Assembly (NCBI GenBank): GCA_026419785.1 | Contig: JAODTK010001444.1 | Location: 620,001-684,000, forward strand | DNA from: Sclerodactyla briareus | Lineage: Eukaryota; Echinodermata; Holothuroidea; Dendrochirotida; Sclerodactylidae | Reading direction: 5' to 3' | DNA length: 64,000 bases | The notes under the pieces: model-generated | Databases searched by the model: none | Seen by the model: the letters and a program-made list of their open reading frames with translations, nothing else | Told to the model about the DNA's origin: nothing | In this document: piece by piece, positions 1 to 11,989 of the stretch | How positions within the stretch are numbered: position 1 is the first letter of the stretch | Layout: each line of letters opens with the position of its first letter | Made by a program: the position numbers and the translations under genes

Positions 1-950
1 TTTTGCCTTCTAGACCTCAGTGTCACCGTCGATTCTATTGATCACAACATTCTAGCTATTGGCTCTGCCACGTGAACCGGTATGGTCTCACTGACAGATC
101 CCTGAGTTGGTTCACCAGCTATCTTACTAACAGATATCAATCCGTTGTTGTAAACGGACCCTTTCGAGAGAATCCCTCTCTCCCCACGGTGTCTCCCAGG
201 GCAGCTGCGCTCGGCCCATCTGTTTTCTAGCCTACTTAGCTCCAATGTTTCACATCACATCCTCTCATGCTGTGACCCATTTGAGTTACGCCGATGACAC
301 ACAAATCTGCAAATCATTCCGCCCCAAAGGTGGCTCGGAAAATTGTATCGACGGCATAAGATCATGGCTGGCCGTCAATTGGCCCAAATTAAATGATGAC
401 AAGACTGAGGTGATGTATCTCGGCTCCATGCAGCAACTCTCTAAGTGCGCTTTGTCTGACATTGTTATTGGCAATCACACTGTCATTAGCACCTCCTCTT
501 CTAGGAACCTTGGTGTTCTATTTGACTCCAAACTTACCTTTGGGAATTACATTAACAACATCAGTAGGGTTGGTTATTTTCACTTGCGGCGAATAAGGTC
601 AGTGAGGCCAACAGGACAGAAAATCGGTAATTACCCTGATTCATGCTTTTGTCTCTAGTCTCGTATTGTTAATTCGGTACTTATGGAGGTCACCCCAAAT
701 CTTAATTTTTCCAATCTGCAGAAGCTTCAGAACTCTGCTGCCAGGGCCGCCTGGTATCACACACAGAACATCCGACTCCCTATCGGTGTTGCATTCCCTG
801 CACTGGCTTCCTGTAAAGTGTAGTCTATAATTATCTACATGGGAGAGCCCCCTCTTGCCTTTCCAATCATATAATTCGCTACATCCCTCCCATATCCTTC
901 GCTCTGAATCCGCTAACAACTTAGAATCCCTAGGTGTAACACTTCAATGG
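1..950 (+). mobile_element. CR1/L2-like LINE reverse transcriptase, 3' part
   Basis: Remains of a non-LTR retrotransposon reverse transcriptase that runs in from the left edge. Motif A reads LLDLSVTVDSIDHNIL from about base 7. Motif B reads HGVSQGS around 187-210. The catalytic motif reads LSYADDTQ around 282-305, followed by LNDDKTEVMYLGS near 390-425, the usual segment after the palm in CR1/L2/Rex1-type LINEs. The thumb and C-terminal part (LQKLQNSAARAAWYHTQ) lies near 715-765. The readable frame changes between blocks and has stops, so the copy is dead. The 5' portion, including any endonuclease, lies outside the window. The end is marked by the trinucleotide run from about 966. Family clade (CR1/L2/Rex1 group) is an inference from motif wording. 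Confidence 0.85.
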
Positions 951-965
951 GTACCAGAGGATTTC

Positions 966-1023
966 ACTACTACTACTACTACTACGACTACTACTACTAC
1001 TACTACTACACTACTACTACTAG
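966..1023 (+). repeat. (ACT)n microsatellite, probable LINE tail
   Basis: A slightly interrupted run of ACT/TAC triplets directly follows the LINE remains. LINEs of this group often end in short tandem repeats, so it probably is the 3' tail of that copy. Confidence 0.85.
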
Positions 1024-1074
1024 ACTAACACATCACAGCACTCTCACTTCCAGAATACAGAGAGGTTATCAGGA

Positions 1075-2860
1075 TTACAAGACTGGTTGGCACCCCACGC
1101 TGCTCAGAATTCTCCAGAAAGCCTCCCTACACACATAGTTGAAGGCCTTGCGGAAATCGATATAGGTCACAAGAAAGCCTCTACCGAATTCCCGCATTCG
1201 CTCAGATAGGACACGGAGAGCATGCGCTCCACAATAAACTTCTTGGGAGTAAAGCCAGACTGTACAGGACGCTGATGCGCAAGCAGCTAGCGACAGATCC
1301 TGTTCAGGATACTCCAAGCAAAGATTAAGCCAGGTACTGAGAGGGTGTAGCCCCTCCATACTTTATAGTTATGCAGTCCCGAGTATCACCATTCCCTTTC
1401 CAGAGTGGAACGATAAGTCCCCTTTTCCAGACAGATGGGATGACACTAGTGCTCTAAACAGAGCAGTAGAGGCCATGCAACAACTCGAGGGCAGCCTGGC
1501 CACCAGCCCAGAACAGTTTTCTCGGTAGTAGACACGTCACAGTCTACAGGCCGTTCGGCCACTAGGGTGGCAACATTATCCATCCGAATGTTTAAGCTTG
1601 GTGGCTCAGCCTTGTACAAATCCTCAAAATACCCATATCAAGAACCTGCCGTCATCAGCCGTGAAAGGTGGGCACCACTGAATCGCTCTGTATGCCGCTG
1701 CGAGGCACCTGTTGCCTCTCCACGGACTAACAGAGACGCTGGACCTCCGCCTCACAGTCCCGTTGCAGTGATCTCAGTGCCATGCGCCAAAGCTCACTAG
1801 CAAGCCGAGTCTTGCCACTGAGCCTTGCCTAGCGACTCCACTTGATAGATTCAACTAGTCCCCTAGTAATTGCCCCGGTGGTCTCCCTAGGACGCTCCAG
1901 GGTGTACTCCTCTGCCTTCTTTAGGATGCAGGTTTGCTCATCCCTGCTCAGGAACCTCCTTCGCCTGCAGCCCCAGCTTGTCAGCATACACTAGAGCTAC
2001 TCTCGGATCCTTCAGTTGGCTCACATCAACCTTCTTGAAGAACGACGCAGCTTTCTTTGGGATTTTGAAAGTAAGTTTGAGTGTACTGACTAGCAATCTG
2101 TGATCAGTTGTGAAGAACTGAGCACTCCTGAAGACCCACCAGTTCATGAACATCTTCCATCATCCCACCTATGAGTCCTGGTCAATCTCCTTTACAGTAA
2201 CACCTTATTGGAGTACCAAGTCCATTACCTTGCATCGATCTTTGGAACCAAGAGACCCAGCAATTTTCTAAGGCTCCGACTTCTAGCAAAGTCAGGTAGA
2301 CTGGAGGACTGATCATCAAGGCTGACCAGATCCATTCGGGCAAGACATGGACTCATAGCCATTCCTACTGAAACCGGTGGAGGCATTGAAATCACCCAGA
2401 ATGCCCTCGAGTCAAAAGAGGAAACAGCATCGCACACCGAACGAACTGAAGTTGAGCGTAGAAAACATTCTTTTACCACCAAGTCATTGCTTATCCGGTC
2501 GAAGCGTACACTGCCGAGCAATAGATAAAACAACCACACATTGTGGGTGATCCACAGTCGCATTGTACGCTCGTTGATCGGTGTTACCTGGTACTAAGTG
2601 GGGTGGCCACAGTAACAGTCCACTTCCTGCGTACGCCGCCCCATCGTCCGCGGCCAGACCAGTCATAGGTGTAGCCACCTACAGTGATCTCGGCTGAACC
2701 TGGCTGGCGCGCTTCAGAGAGGGTTGCAATTCAAATGCCCAGCCTATTAAGCTCCTTGACAAGACAGCAAACGCGCAATCCTCATGAGTGAGAGGATGTT
2801 CTAGAACTCACATCTACCGTCCACGCCCTCACCTTGAAACGGCGGCTGGTGCGGGAGGGG
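1075..2860 (-). mobile_element. LINE with APE endonuclease and RT, decayed, truncated
   Basis: On the minus strand, pieces of one LINE polyprotein follow in the expected order. The endonuclease start (FKVRAWTV, about 2845-2822) is followed by LVKELNRLGI and IATLSEARQPGSAEITVGGY with YDWSGRGR (about 2765-2655). Then come the GDFN-like region with DFARSRSLR (about 2400-2270) and TTDHRLLVSTLKL (about 2115-2075), the terminal endonuclease motif. The RT entry GLIVPLWKGNGDT lies near 1422-1386, and the fingers and motif A (LSERMREFGRG, then TYIDFRKAF at 1167-1141) complete the series. This order and wording match a LINE family widespread in marine animals whose endonuclease is often annotated as craniofacial-development-protein-2-like. 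Several stops and frame changes make it non-functional. The RT stops after motif A, so the 3' half is missing. It lies tail to tail with the preceding LINE. Clade is left open. Confidence 0.8.
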
Positions 2861-3110
2861 AACGACCCTCGAACCCCATCCGCACAGCCCGCACCACGAT
2901 ACACGACCGTCGGATCTTCTCTTCTCCGTCTCCCGGACTCGGTGTCCGAGGCCTTTGGCCGAAACTCTTCTCCGATGCACTGCCCTCCGCGGTGGGCAGC
3001 AGCGTCAAGTGAATTCCCACACAACACAACTATTGAATCCCGATAGTGAACCTGGCGAGAAAAGGGAAAGAGGCGGGGTGACAACACCACTCCCCTGGCT
3101 ACAGATATTT
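2861..3110 (-). other. GC-rich stretch upstream of the LINE endonuclease
   Basis: A GC-rich, CpG-containing block with several overlapping open frames on both strands. The minus-strand frame 2782-3123 runs into the LINE endonuclease start, so it is most simply the 5' UTR or N-terminal leader of that LINE. No domain is recognisable in it. Confidence 0.4.
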
Positions 3111-3682
3111 GAAGGAATGCCAACCCATTGTATGGAGGGCCCGTAACGGGAACCGAACCCTGCTACACCCTTTTTACTCGTGCCATGTATCGATGGTATT
3201 TTTTTGGTGTTTCTTGTACTATTGTCACATTCGAGCTTTGGTCATTTTTTTACTACATCTTCGTGAAGGAGTCGATGGGAATTGGTTTCGTTGGCATAAC
3301 AAGGCGGCACTATAACCCGTAGTGGAATTGCAGTCAGACTGTTGTTAACTATATACCGAAATAAACATTCATTGAAGCCTTGCAATTACACTTTAGTCTT
3401 GGGCGGGGTATGTCTTACGAAACAAACTGTGGTTCACTCTCGTTTTAGCACTTCCAAGAGAATGCGTGCTTGTTGAATCGACTCGGTATTCGATCAACAC
3501 CTAGTGTCACCTGGTAAAATCACGTGTTCCTACTGTTACAAGTCTCTCCCCTGGGTTACCCGGAAGTTGGAATAGGAACTTGCAGTTCAGATGTGCCAAA
3601 ACAGTCGCATAACTTGTCACAGGCGTTGGGACTTAAGAGACCGAATTCCCTAACTTCATGGTGGTTCTAGCGGGTTGGGGCA
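3111..3682. other. No recognisable feature
   Basis: I see no coding motif, RNA gene or clear repeat here. Confidence 0.6.
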
Positions 3683-3727
3683 CCCCCCCCCCCCCCTTCT
3701 CCCCCCCCCCCCCCCCCCCCCCCCCCC
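3683..3727 (+). repeat. Poly-C tract
   Basis: Forty-five bases, nearly all C, with one short TTCT interruption. Such runs are prone to length errors in assembly. Confidence 0.95.
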
Positions 3728-4075
3728 GTACACATGGTCTCATGATGAAATACGCATGAATCGAATAAGATGGAAACAATTCGCTGAAGGCCACATTAGA
3801 ACAAATTGGCCTTTTTCATGGTTACCATATTCCGCTAAATACCTCCGTCGTCATTTCCCAAAGCGGATTGAGGTTTTATTCATGAAAGCTAATGTTATCC
3901 CATTAGACATATTCCCAGCCAATACATAGATTAACCTAACCGCTCACGATTGTAGGCAAATTCAAATCATCTTCCACTACACTGAAGTCTAGAAGAACAT
4001 TTGATTTCTAGACTGACCGACATTGCCTGGCCTATTTAACATTATCCAATACATATGTCACGTCGTTCATAACAG

Positions 4076-4376
4076 GAGCAGTGGTGGCTTAATTGGCCTC
4101 AGAAAGGCTCCGAGCTTGTACCCAGAGGTTGTGGGTTCGAGCCCGCCACGTTGTACCTCGAGCACGGTAATTTATCCCGCTTGCTTCTCCTTAACCCAGG
4201 TGAACAAATGGGGAACGGTGAGGTATCAAACACACTGGCGCTGAGTTACTGCCGCTATATATCTCTCGGATTGTCGGAATGCGTGACTGGTTCCCCATGA
4301 ATCGCGTGGCGTTTGTAAAGCCGCTTTGGAGCACTTGGTGGTAAAGCGCTATAGAGAAATTGAAATTATCATTAAC
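4076..4376 (+). mobile_element. tRNA-derived SINE
   Basis: A split RNA polymerase III promoter is visible. Box A is TGGCTTAATTGG at 4085-4096 and box B is GGTTCGAGCCC at 4134-4144, with tRNA-like spacing. A body of about 200 bp follows and ends in GTAAAGCGCTATAGAG plus an AT-rich tail. The GCGCTATA end resembles the 3' end of L2/CR1-like LINEs, including the fragment ending near 5404, as expected for a SINE mobilised by such a LINE. It is too long and has the wrong ends for a tRNA gene. Target-site duplications were not identified. Confidence 0.75.
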
Positions 4377-4379
4377 ATC

Positions 4380-5060
4380 GAAACGATGCACAGAATGAGA
4401 TCGCACTTTGTGGAATGCTTAGGGTCATAGCCATTTATAAACTATGTTTCTTCTGCTTGATTTTAAAGTTACTTTGATATTCCACTATTACGATTATCTA
4501 GATCATATGTCACCGTGACTGTTCGTTCGTATAACCGAAACGATGCCCTCCTCTCCATAGAATACCTCCCTACGAAACCTGCTTCATCTATCGATATAAT
4601 ATTGGCTATTCACTATCATCCTGGATACATACCTTACATATGTCCACGTTTTTCGTCTAACATCGAACTCTTCATGGAAACCGGTTCTGCGTAATGTTAA
4701 TATCAGAGATTCATATATGTATTCAGGCCCAGGACAAAGTTTTCTCACATCTCCGGGCTCGGACTATGATTCGGACTCGCCCTAGTAGAGTTCACACAGC
4801 ACTAGTGTACACCGGCTGTTAGAGCGTTTGTATAATCTGGTGGCTCTCATCTTCGAGTGTCAAGTCTGTTACTTGCCACTTAGTGGAGTTGCTTACCCCC
4901 ATGCTAGGTCCTTCGTACTCCACGTTTTCATTTCTAATGATTCTCATCATGTATTTTTTTCATAACACTGCAATGAACTGTTGAAGCAAAAAAAAAAGTT
5001 CGCATGTATTCAATCCCTTCTTAGTTCTTTGCCTTGATGTTGCGGCATTAGTGCATGTCA
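4380..5060. other. No recognisable feature
   Basis: No coding motif or repeat was recognised in this stretch between the SINE and the next LINE fragment. Confidence 0.6.
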
Positions 5061-5404
5061 CCATCTCGATAGCCTACACCAGGGTGGAAAATACAGTTTA
5101 AAATTCTTCTGTTGACGTTAGGTTCTTCGTGGTTTGGTGCCCAGTAATCCTCCGTTTGTTGATCGACCGCAGAGTGACTGGACCGGCACTTCGTTCCTCC
5201 TCCCAGCTTCTTCTAAACACGTTCCGTCCGCGATGGAAATCTCAGATCCTTCCTTCCCGTTACAACTCAGTCGGCACCAACGTTCACTTTTTTAATAGCA
5301 AGCTCAAGACAATAATTTTATTTTTCAAGGCTCCTTTAGCACGAGCGCCGCTGATCTTGGGTTCCTCCTGGATTTAGGCGCTATATAAATGGTTATTGTT
5401 TATT
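5061..5404 (+). mobile_element. L2/CR1-like LINE C-terminus and 3' tail
   Basis: The open frame 5129-5377 contains ALRSSSQLLLNTFRPRWKS followed by FFNSKLKTIILFFKAPLA. These match the conserved C-terminus of CR1/L2/Rex1-type LINE proteins, which have the pattern RSSSQLLL..PR.R and later SFKSKLKTFLF. The central GDRSFSVAAP..WN block is not preserved in this frame. The element ends with GGCGCTATATAAATGG at 5377-5392 and a T-rich tail, a typical 3' end for this group. Only the last 340 bases survive, consistent with 5' truncation. Confidence 0.7.
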
Positions 5405-8400
5405 CCTTTATTGAAATAACCGTCCGTTCAATCGATAGTATTAGGAAGTCCTTCTGTCATTTGGTGTAATAATATATAGCCATCTAAAATGTCCTCTCGA
5501 GCTAATAAGTCGAGATGATGTTTAGGTGGTTGAGATGATAACCAGGAATCTGCGTCTACTGAAGGAGTACAACACGTAAATGCTTGACTTCTGATACTTC
5601 CTCGGACCACATTTCAGCCGATACGAGTGTGTCAGTCTAGCACCCATCTGTGATTACAAAATACCCTTTATGACGTCCGGGTGCAGTGTGAGAAACTCCG
5701 TAATTCAGTCGATGCAGAACCAGAAACTCTCAACTCTCAAAGACCATGTAGCGAATAAACCTTAATTGGGATCTGAAAAGAATTTACAAAATTGTTTACG
5801 ACATATGGAGGAAGCATCTCATTTATTTATTTGGGTATGCCTCTTTCAGTTTTCCTGTTATAAAGAATGACGTCATTCGCTATCTAGAGTTAATGGGCAG
5901 CCCTTGCATGCGTCGTCCACCGTGCTGGAATCTGGGCATTCTAAATGCACCATTCCTACATGCGTTAGTTTGAAGAAATATCTTACATGACCATTGGAGT
6001 TCGAATAACATCCGATTGAAAAAGTTCACACAACTCGGATATAGATTAATATCTAGTCATACATATATGAGAGGTGAATATCAGCGACATGTGGACTCTA
6101 TCATTAATACAGTTCAGACTGTGTAACATCAGAGTTTCATCAGATTGCACATTTGCCATATTTACTAGTTGTGTCTACATATTCATACACATAACGATAT
6201 ACATAACGCTATCAAAGATTGTTCTTCTGTCATTTAATGTAATGCATAGGTAAAAAGGGTTGCTTGAGACCCAATCAGAGGGGAGATCGATGACAAAAAG
6301 GTGTGGTCTGTCGTGGAGCTTTGAATAATTAAAGATCAGCTGACGACCACAATGGACACAAGGCACAGATCAGTATGCGGTGATCTGCTTGGTTTACGAT
6401 AACTTCGCTGTCTTTACCAAGTAACTATGCGCATCCCTATCAATCGGTAAGATTTAAATTGGGGTGCAGACTGTCTACTCCCTAGATGGGCAATATATAT
6501 AATGATTTAGAGCCCCTCGCATTTCTAATAAACATGTGATCTACTGCGACTGTAGAACATCGGACGTTGTTGCCGAAATTATTATAATTTGGCAGATTCC
6601 TGGCGTGACTTTGGGTCGAGATGTTTATGACACGATGAAAGTCGAAAAATGCGCTTCATTAATTCTACAATACTTCAAAATGGGAAGTAATAAGGAATCC
6701 CTCTACCACCTCTAAACACTCAATGAGCGGCAGGGGATTTTTTACGTGAGTAGTTTCTTGATATTCACGCAACACAACAAGGAACAATTCGGTTGTTGAG
6801 TTACTGCGACCTGCTGCCTGTTATTGCAAATAGAACGTAACAACAATATACGACAGTCGAAACCAATCAGAATATAGTAATTGCAATAATAGCTGGCTGG
6901 GTTTGTGGAAAAACCTATGAAACCTCCCCTAACTGGATGGCCGATCCATCTGGAACCGTCCTGAGCCTAGTTGATATCATAACAAAACTTGTTTACAACA
7001 AGTGTTGGTCTTAAAAAAAAACGGGGAGGGCACCTGCCTAACTAGCGAATTGGTCTTCAAGGGAAGTGAAATAATCAAGAAGCAAGATGCTAGACCTCAA
7101 ATGTTGAGGTGTAGTTTGACATATCTCTTTTGTCACCTGACATGTGCTAGTTTGAAAGAAATATGTTATCATGACCATAGGCCTTGAACCATTCTTTCCT
7201 CAGGTCCGCTTTTTACTTCTTTTTGTTGCCTTCCCCATCATGATACAAGATTTATTTTGACTAGAGCTATCACTCAGTGTGAAGTCTGCAATGTTGTCCT
7301 GTCAGAGTCACATTTTCGCATGATGGGTTTTTGGTTACACTCCCGCAATCGCCCCTCTCCACATATGATGTAATATTACGAACGAGTAGAATACAAATAT
7401 TACTTTAACGCATTACGGTCACGAACGCAGCCTAAAAGTAAGGACTCGCACATTTTGAGAGCGCACTTTAGTATTAGCTGACAGTTCATTAACAAGCCTA
7501 AAGGTATTCCGCTGCTCCTGCTACCGTCCTTGTTAGAGGGCGGCAGGACACAGAGCAGGTTTCCCCGCGGATGGATTCTGAATATTTAGACAGTTGTTTC
7601 GTATTAACATAGAATAGTTTGGTTTAACGAGTGCATGACATTCAAGGAGGAGCACCACGAGCTTATGAAGGTAACACTACGAGCTTAGGGCATACATATC
7701 ATTACCTTCTGTGTTATGACCTAACCTGGATATTCATATCCCTGGCTGAGGGAGTGGTGTTATTAAGACAATTTGAACAACATAACGCGACAGCATGTTA
7801 CACAGCTCGATTTATGTCATTAATTCATAACTGCCATTTTTGCTGTTTTTTTTTTCTTGGAGTATAGGTTCTGTTTATCATCTGTTAGCCATAACGATGA
7901 GACCCTCGCGTTTTTCGAAAGCAATATTACGACACTGTTGAACAGAATGGGTGATCCAATGGCGACATAACCTACATGCATTACTCTGACATTACCCCAA
8001 TGCTTTCGCCAGCCCATCTTCAGAACGAGTGACGCAAATGCAACTCGACATCTGTTCCGTGAAATTCGATATTGCGCAAAACTGATTTTATATGAATCGG
8101 TCTCACTTTGAAGTGCGCTATAAAGTGGGTAATTTCGAGATGAAAAACTTGTTATCCCCGAGCATTACGCGTCATGGCTCACTTTCATTCTCAACGCCCT
8201 GAAGGCTAAGAGCTATGAGACCATGCAGACGAAATCAGAGTACCGCAATGAACAAGGAGGCAAAGGGGGCATATACTCAGACTAATTCTCCTCGTTTTCT
8301 TCTTCCTCTCGCAATATCTCATTCCGCATGTAGGTGATCTCTAGCTCGGCCTAATAATTGGTGCTTGCATATCCCTCTTCGTTGTTGTGATACATCTTAG

Positions 8401-8874
8401 GGGACTATATTGTGGCAGAAAACGATCGAGGACGGGATCACAGCAATGTACACCGCATTCTCTCTATAAATTTGGTACTGAATAAGGTGATCATGTCTGA
8501 TATTCTGTTTGTTCTGAAGCTATACTGAATGGCCGGAACCCGTTTTTATTTTTAGACACTTGTGCCTCTATATATGAGTTATTAACTGAGTTCATTGCAT
8601 GACTGAAAACTGAATGTATGTTTTTTTTTTTTTTCCAATATGTCTGGAACCTGTGAAAGGAATGAAACAATCATGCGAAGACACCCTCCCAGTTCAATCT
8701 GCACAAAATACATTCACTAGATGAATGGTTAGTATTGTGGAAGGGGCAAATTTCATTCAACACATTAACATGCAATAATAACTTGGCAGATAAGCAGCAC
8801 GTAAACGTTATGACCGACTTTGTAAAAGTAGCGACTGATAACGAATTTAAAGACTATTCGAAAAGTAGCATGAC
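5405..8874. other. Long stretch without recognisable features
   Basis: No family could be recognised. Two short minus-strand open frames, 5428-5610 (60 codons) and 6175-6366 (63 codons), have plausible amino-acid composition but no identifiable domain or splice context. A T-run near 7842-7854 and an A-run near 7013-7021 are short homopolymers. Confidence 0.5.
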
Positions 8875-8891
8875 GGGGGGGGGGGGGGGGG
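8875..8891 (+). repeat. Poly-G tract
   Basis: Seventeen consecutive G. Its length may be affected by sequencing error. Confidence 0.95.
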
Positions 8892-11358
8892 TGTATTAGA
8901 CGATGCTACATTGCTGCCTAGCCAGGCCTTCTGTGTGTACTCTGTTCTTGCTTAAAGATTTTTCCTCTGGGTTTGTCGGTTGCGAGGCATTCCTTGTGCG
9001 TCCTATTGTTGTGTATTTTTCAGTTTCTTTTGTCGGCTCCGTGGACTGTGTGATTGGATTGCCTTTTCAATCTATTCATTGTATTTGTCCTTCAGTTGTT
9101 TGCTAGCACATTTGGGAATAGAGTATTCCGCGCAAATGTGGAATCCTTATTTCGCGAAGGGGGGCTACGAGGGGTCGTCTATGAGGGTTATGTCTCTCCT
9201 GTTCATGTCAGACTAGACTAAACTAAGCTACTACCAGTATGTAATTTTTACAACGGCAAATCGTGTGCAACTGCAATTCCCGAACACATACTTGGCCTAA
9301 CTAAACATACCCGCGCATTACCATAAACAATGGTTTACCGATTAGTCACAGCAATATATGTTCCTCGGTAATAAGAGGACAGTGGAAGTGTGGAACTTTG
9401 AATATTATGATTACTTCTGATTAGAATATCAAGAAAATCCATCTCGCGAACTCAGTCGATGAAATGAGGCAACTTCTCATTACGCAATGCTTTCATGACA
9501 TCACATGGGAAAGGACATTTAGCGGGTCAAATGCAAAGTCAATGCAAATTTCACTTGAAAAAACTGTCACACTCAGAAAATGATTACCTTGATTCGTCAC
9601 AGAATCCTTAAGAAGAACTACATGCAAACATTCCGTTTATTGATTTCGGAGATTAAGTCGTTAATCACTTTGTAAACTCACAGCAGATTTTTTCCTCTGG
9701 TGACGTCATTAGAACTAAACTATTAATGTACGTAACACAGAAACGAGATGAGTTTGGATAGTTTTTGTAATGAAGCCACTTACATCGCTAGTCACCTAAT
9801 GCCCAAATTTCAAAAATGTTTTTTGTATGCTCATTCCAACGACGTCATTACATTTGTTGTCCCATGTTGGCCTAATAATGGCTTCCGAACGGTTCGTTTT
9901 GGTCGATATTTAACTGAAACCTGTAAATTTGTGATGGTATTTGAAGCTTGTTGCTGAGCTCATTCCAACCACCATAATTTTTGAACCGCTATTACGCTTG
10001 TCAGTCTTCCTTCTGATTTTCCTCTTATTATCGGTCCATTCATTTCCTAAAACACTATTTTTGTCGATAAATTCGTTTATGAGATCAATGTGTCGGTCTA
10101 CGCTATGGATTACATGTTGTCAAATCATTGTCCTAATACCCTCGAAACCACAGAGGGCACAGCTGATGCGATGGTATAAAGGAAAAAAACCCTTTTTTTC
10201 CCGCGGTTGCCGTTAACGAGTTTGGATGTGGCGATCGCCACGTCTAGAAAACACTCTTCTTCATTTTACCAGATTATATCTAATGTTTAGGGCTATGAAT
10301 CTGTTTTTTTTTTCATCTGTGTTAGTTTCGAAACGATCCACGACACTTGATGAAATGTTTTGCACTTCCGCTGACCTTTAATGATAACATACTAAAACAG
10401 TGGGAATTTATAGACTAAAACAGAATAACGTCAATGTTAGTTGGGAAAAGTCCAATGATTCAATAGCTGGATGCTCCATTTTAGTTTGCTGATAAAAAAT
10501 GTTGCATATGGGGAAAACTTTGATGCCCGCACTCTTTGCGATTATTCAATAGCGATAAGCTCTCTTTTTTCTCCTCGTCAAATAGCCATAAGCTATACTC
10601 CTTTCGCTCCTCGGTAATACATTTATATGCTTGTACCTTCTATCATATACTCTTCTCATATGCGTGACCTTGTGTGTTCTAATTTCATCTAGTGAAACTT
10701 GCTATGATTCATCTTATTATTCGATCGATTGAAAAAAAAAGAACCACGGAATTTTACACAACAGTGGTTTGCATTAAAATAGACCCAACGGGTGTTTTGA
10801 TTAACTGTTCAAGAGGCGGAGCAAAGACATCTGATGGCGTAAAAACCAACTTGAAGAACCCATGAATAAAGGCAAAACATTGAAACCGCGTCAGGCAAAT
10901 CTACGAACTAACTCTATTGTCGGATTCTACCCTAAAATCGTTTTGTTTGTGAGTGATCATTCACATAATTCATGTATGCGTAAGATGGCTCCAGCCCATT
11001 GGCCCCGCGCTGCCTTGCGATAACGCTCAAGGAATCACTCCAAGAAGCAGGTTAAGTGATGTTGTGAATATAACGAATAACAGAATTTTGTATTACTGCG
11101 GGACATCGAGACCGAGCACTTCACTCTTTCCATGTCCACTTTAAATTGCAATGTTTTTTTTTCAACGAATAGTGACGCTAGAATATTTACACTCATTTCT
11201 CATTCTGACCAAACTGCGTCCAACGCAACTACGTGACGTGATGCAAACGACGGCGACGGCGATTGCTGGAGACGACAATTCGGCTTTAAATTAATCATTT
11301 CATGAGCTAACAAAATAAGCAGAACTACAGGTCAGAGTACGTAGGAAATTAGCCTACA
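8892..11358. other. Stretch without recognisable features
   Basis: No coding domain or known repeat was recognised. A hydrophobic open frame (9941-10216, plus) has no start context or homology that I can name. The minus strand of 9750-10220 gives a longer interrupted reading of protein-like composition, but it is not identifiable. Confidence 0.5.
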
Positions 11359-11366
11359 GGCTACAT
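11359..11366 (+). repeat. Target-site duplication, left (GGCTACAT)
   Basis: The eight bases GGCTACAT precede the hAT element and are repeated exactly at 11720-11727. Confidence 0.9.
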
Positions 11367-11719
11367 CAGTGGTTCCCAACCTGAGTGAAATTTTCCCTGG
11401 GGGAATTTAAAGATTTCAGGGGAAATTGGCTTTTCGGCTGAAAATTATTTTTAAGATAACTTTTCAAGATGTACCCACTTCCTGTTCATGAATCCAATGA
11501 GATGAGGGGGGGGGGGGGGGGAAGGGTGGGTGGGGGGGTGTTGGAGCGGCAGATTGTACTGTACTGCCCATATTTTTGCTCACAGTGGACCCCCCGTATG
11601 GAATTTTATGTTGGTGGTATCAGTTATACACACACAGTGAGGGGGGGGGGGGGGGGGGGGGGAAGCTGTTATGCCAGAGGTAAAGGGGGGAATGGGATGA
11701 AAAAGGTTGGGAACCGCTG
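11367..11719. mobile_element. Non-autonomous hAT-like element (MITE)
   Basis: A 353-bp element with terminal inverted repeats. The left end is CAGTGGTTCCCAACCTG and the right end, read on the minus strand, is CAGCGGTTCCCAACCTT (15 of 17 identical). It is bounded by perfect 8-bp duplications GGCTACAT. CA..TG ends, this terminal sequence and 8-bp duplications are hallmarks of the hAT superfamily. It encodes no transposase. Its interior carries two G runs (about 11508-11521 and 11641-11662). The open frames crossing it are translations of these runs. Confidence 0.9.
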
Positions 11720-11727
11720 GGCTACAT
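11720..11727 (+). repeat. Target-site duplication, right (GGCTACAT)
   Basis: Exact copy of 11359-11366 on the other side of the hAT element. Confidence 0.9.
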
Positions 11728-11848
11728 CTGAGGTCAATGGCATTACGGTAATGTTGTAGCTCATGGAGGGCTAATGAAATTAACGGGAAAATGTTGGTGT
11801 TCAACCAGTTGTGTTGGCTGGGATACCGGTACCCTCTGAGGCAGTAAA

Positions 11849-11850
<2 letters not shown>

Positions 11851-11899
<49 letters not shown>

Positions 11900-11923
11900 T
11901 CATAATAATAATAATAAAAAATC

Positions 11924-11958
<35 letters not shown>
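11851..11958 (+). repeat. (AAT)n microsatellite
   Basis: An almost pure AAT run with a few interruptions. It stands directly before the first copy of the LINE 3' end, and a similar run follows the second copy. Confidence 0.95.
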
Positions 11959-11989
11959 CCACAAACCAAAGAAGGAGACAAGGACAGAA

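Noticed and set aside
947-1138. Tyr/Thr-rich plus frame
   Set aside because: Translation of the (ACT)n microsatellite.
3675-3929. Proline-rich plus frame
   Set aside because: Produced by the poly-C tract.
4076-4150. Functional tRNA gene
   Set aside because: Promoter boxes are present, but no complete acceptor stem, and the sequence continues as a SINE body.
5428-6366. Two short minus frames with a shared ATGACAGAAG word
   Set aside because: Similarity covers only about 40 bases and is weak. Not enough for a repeat or gene family.
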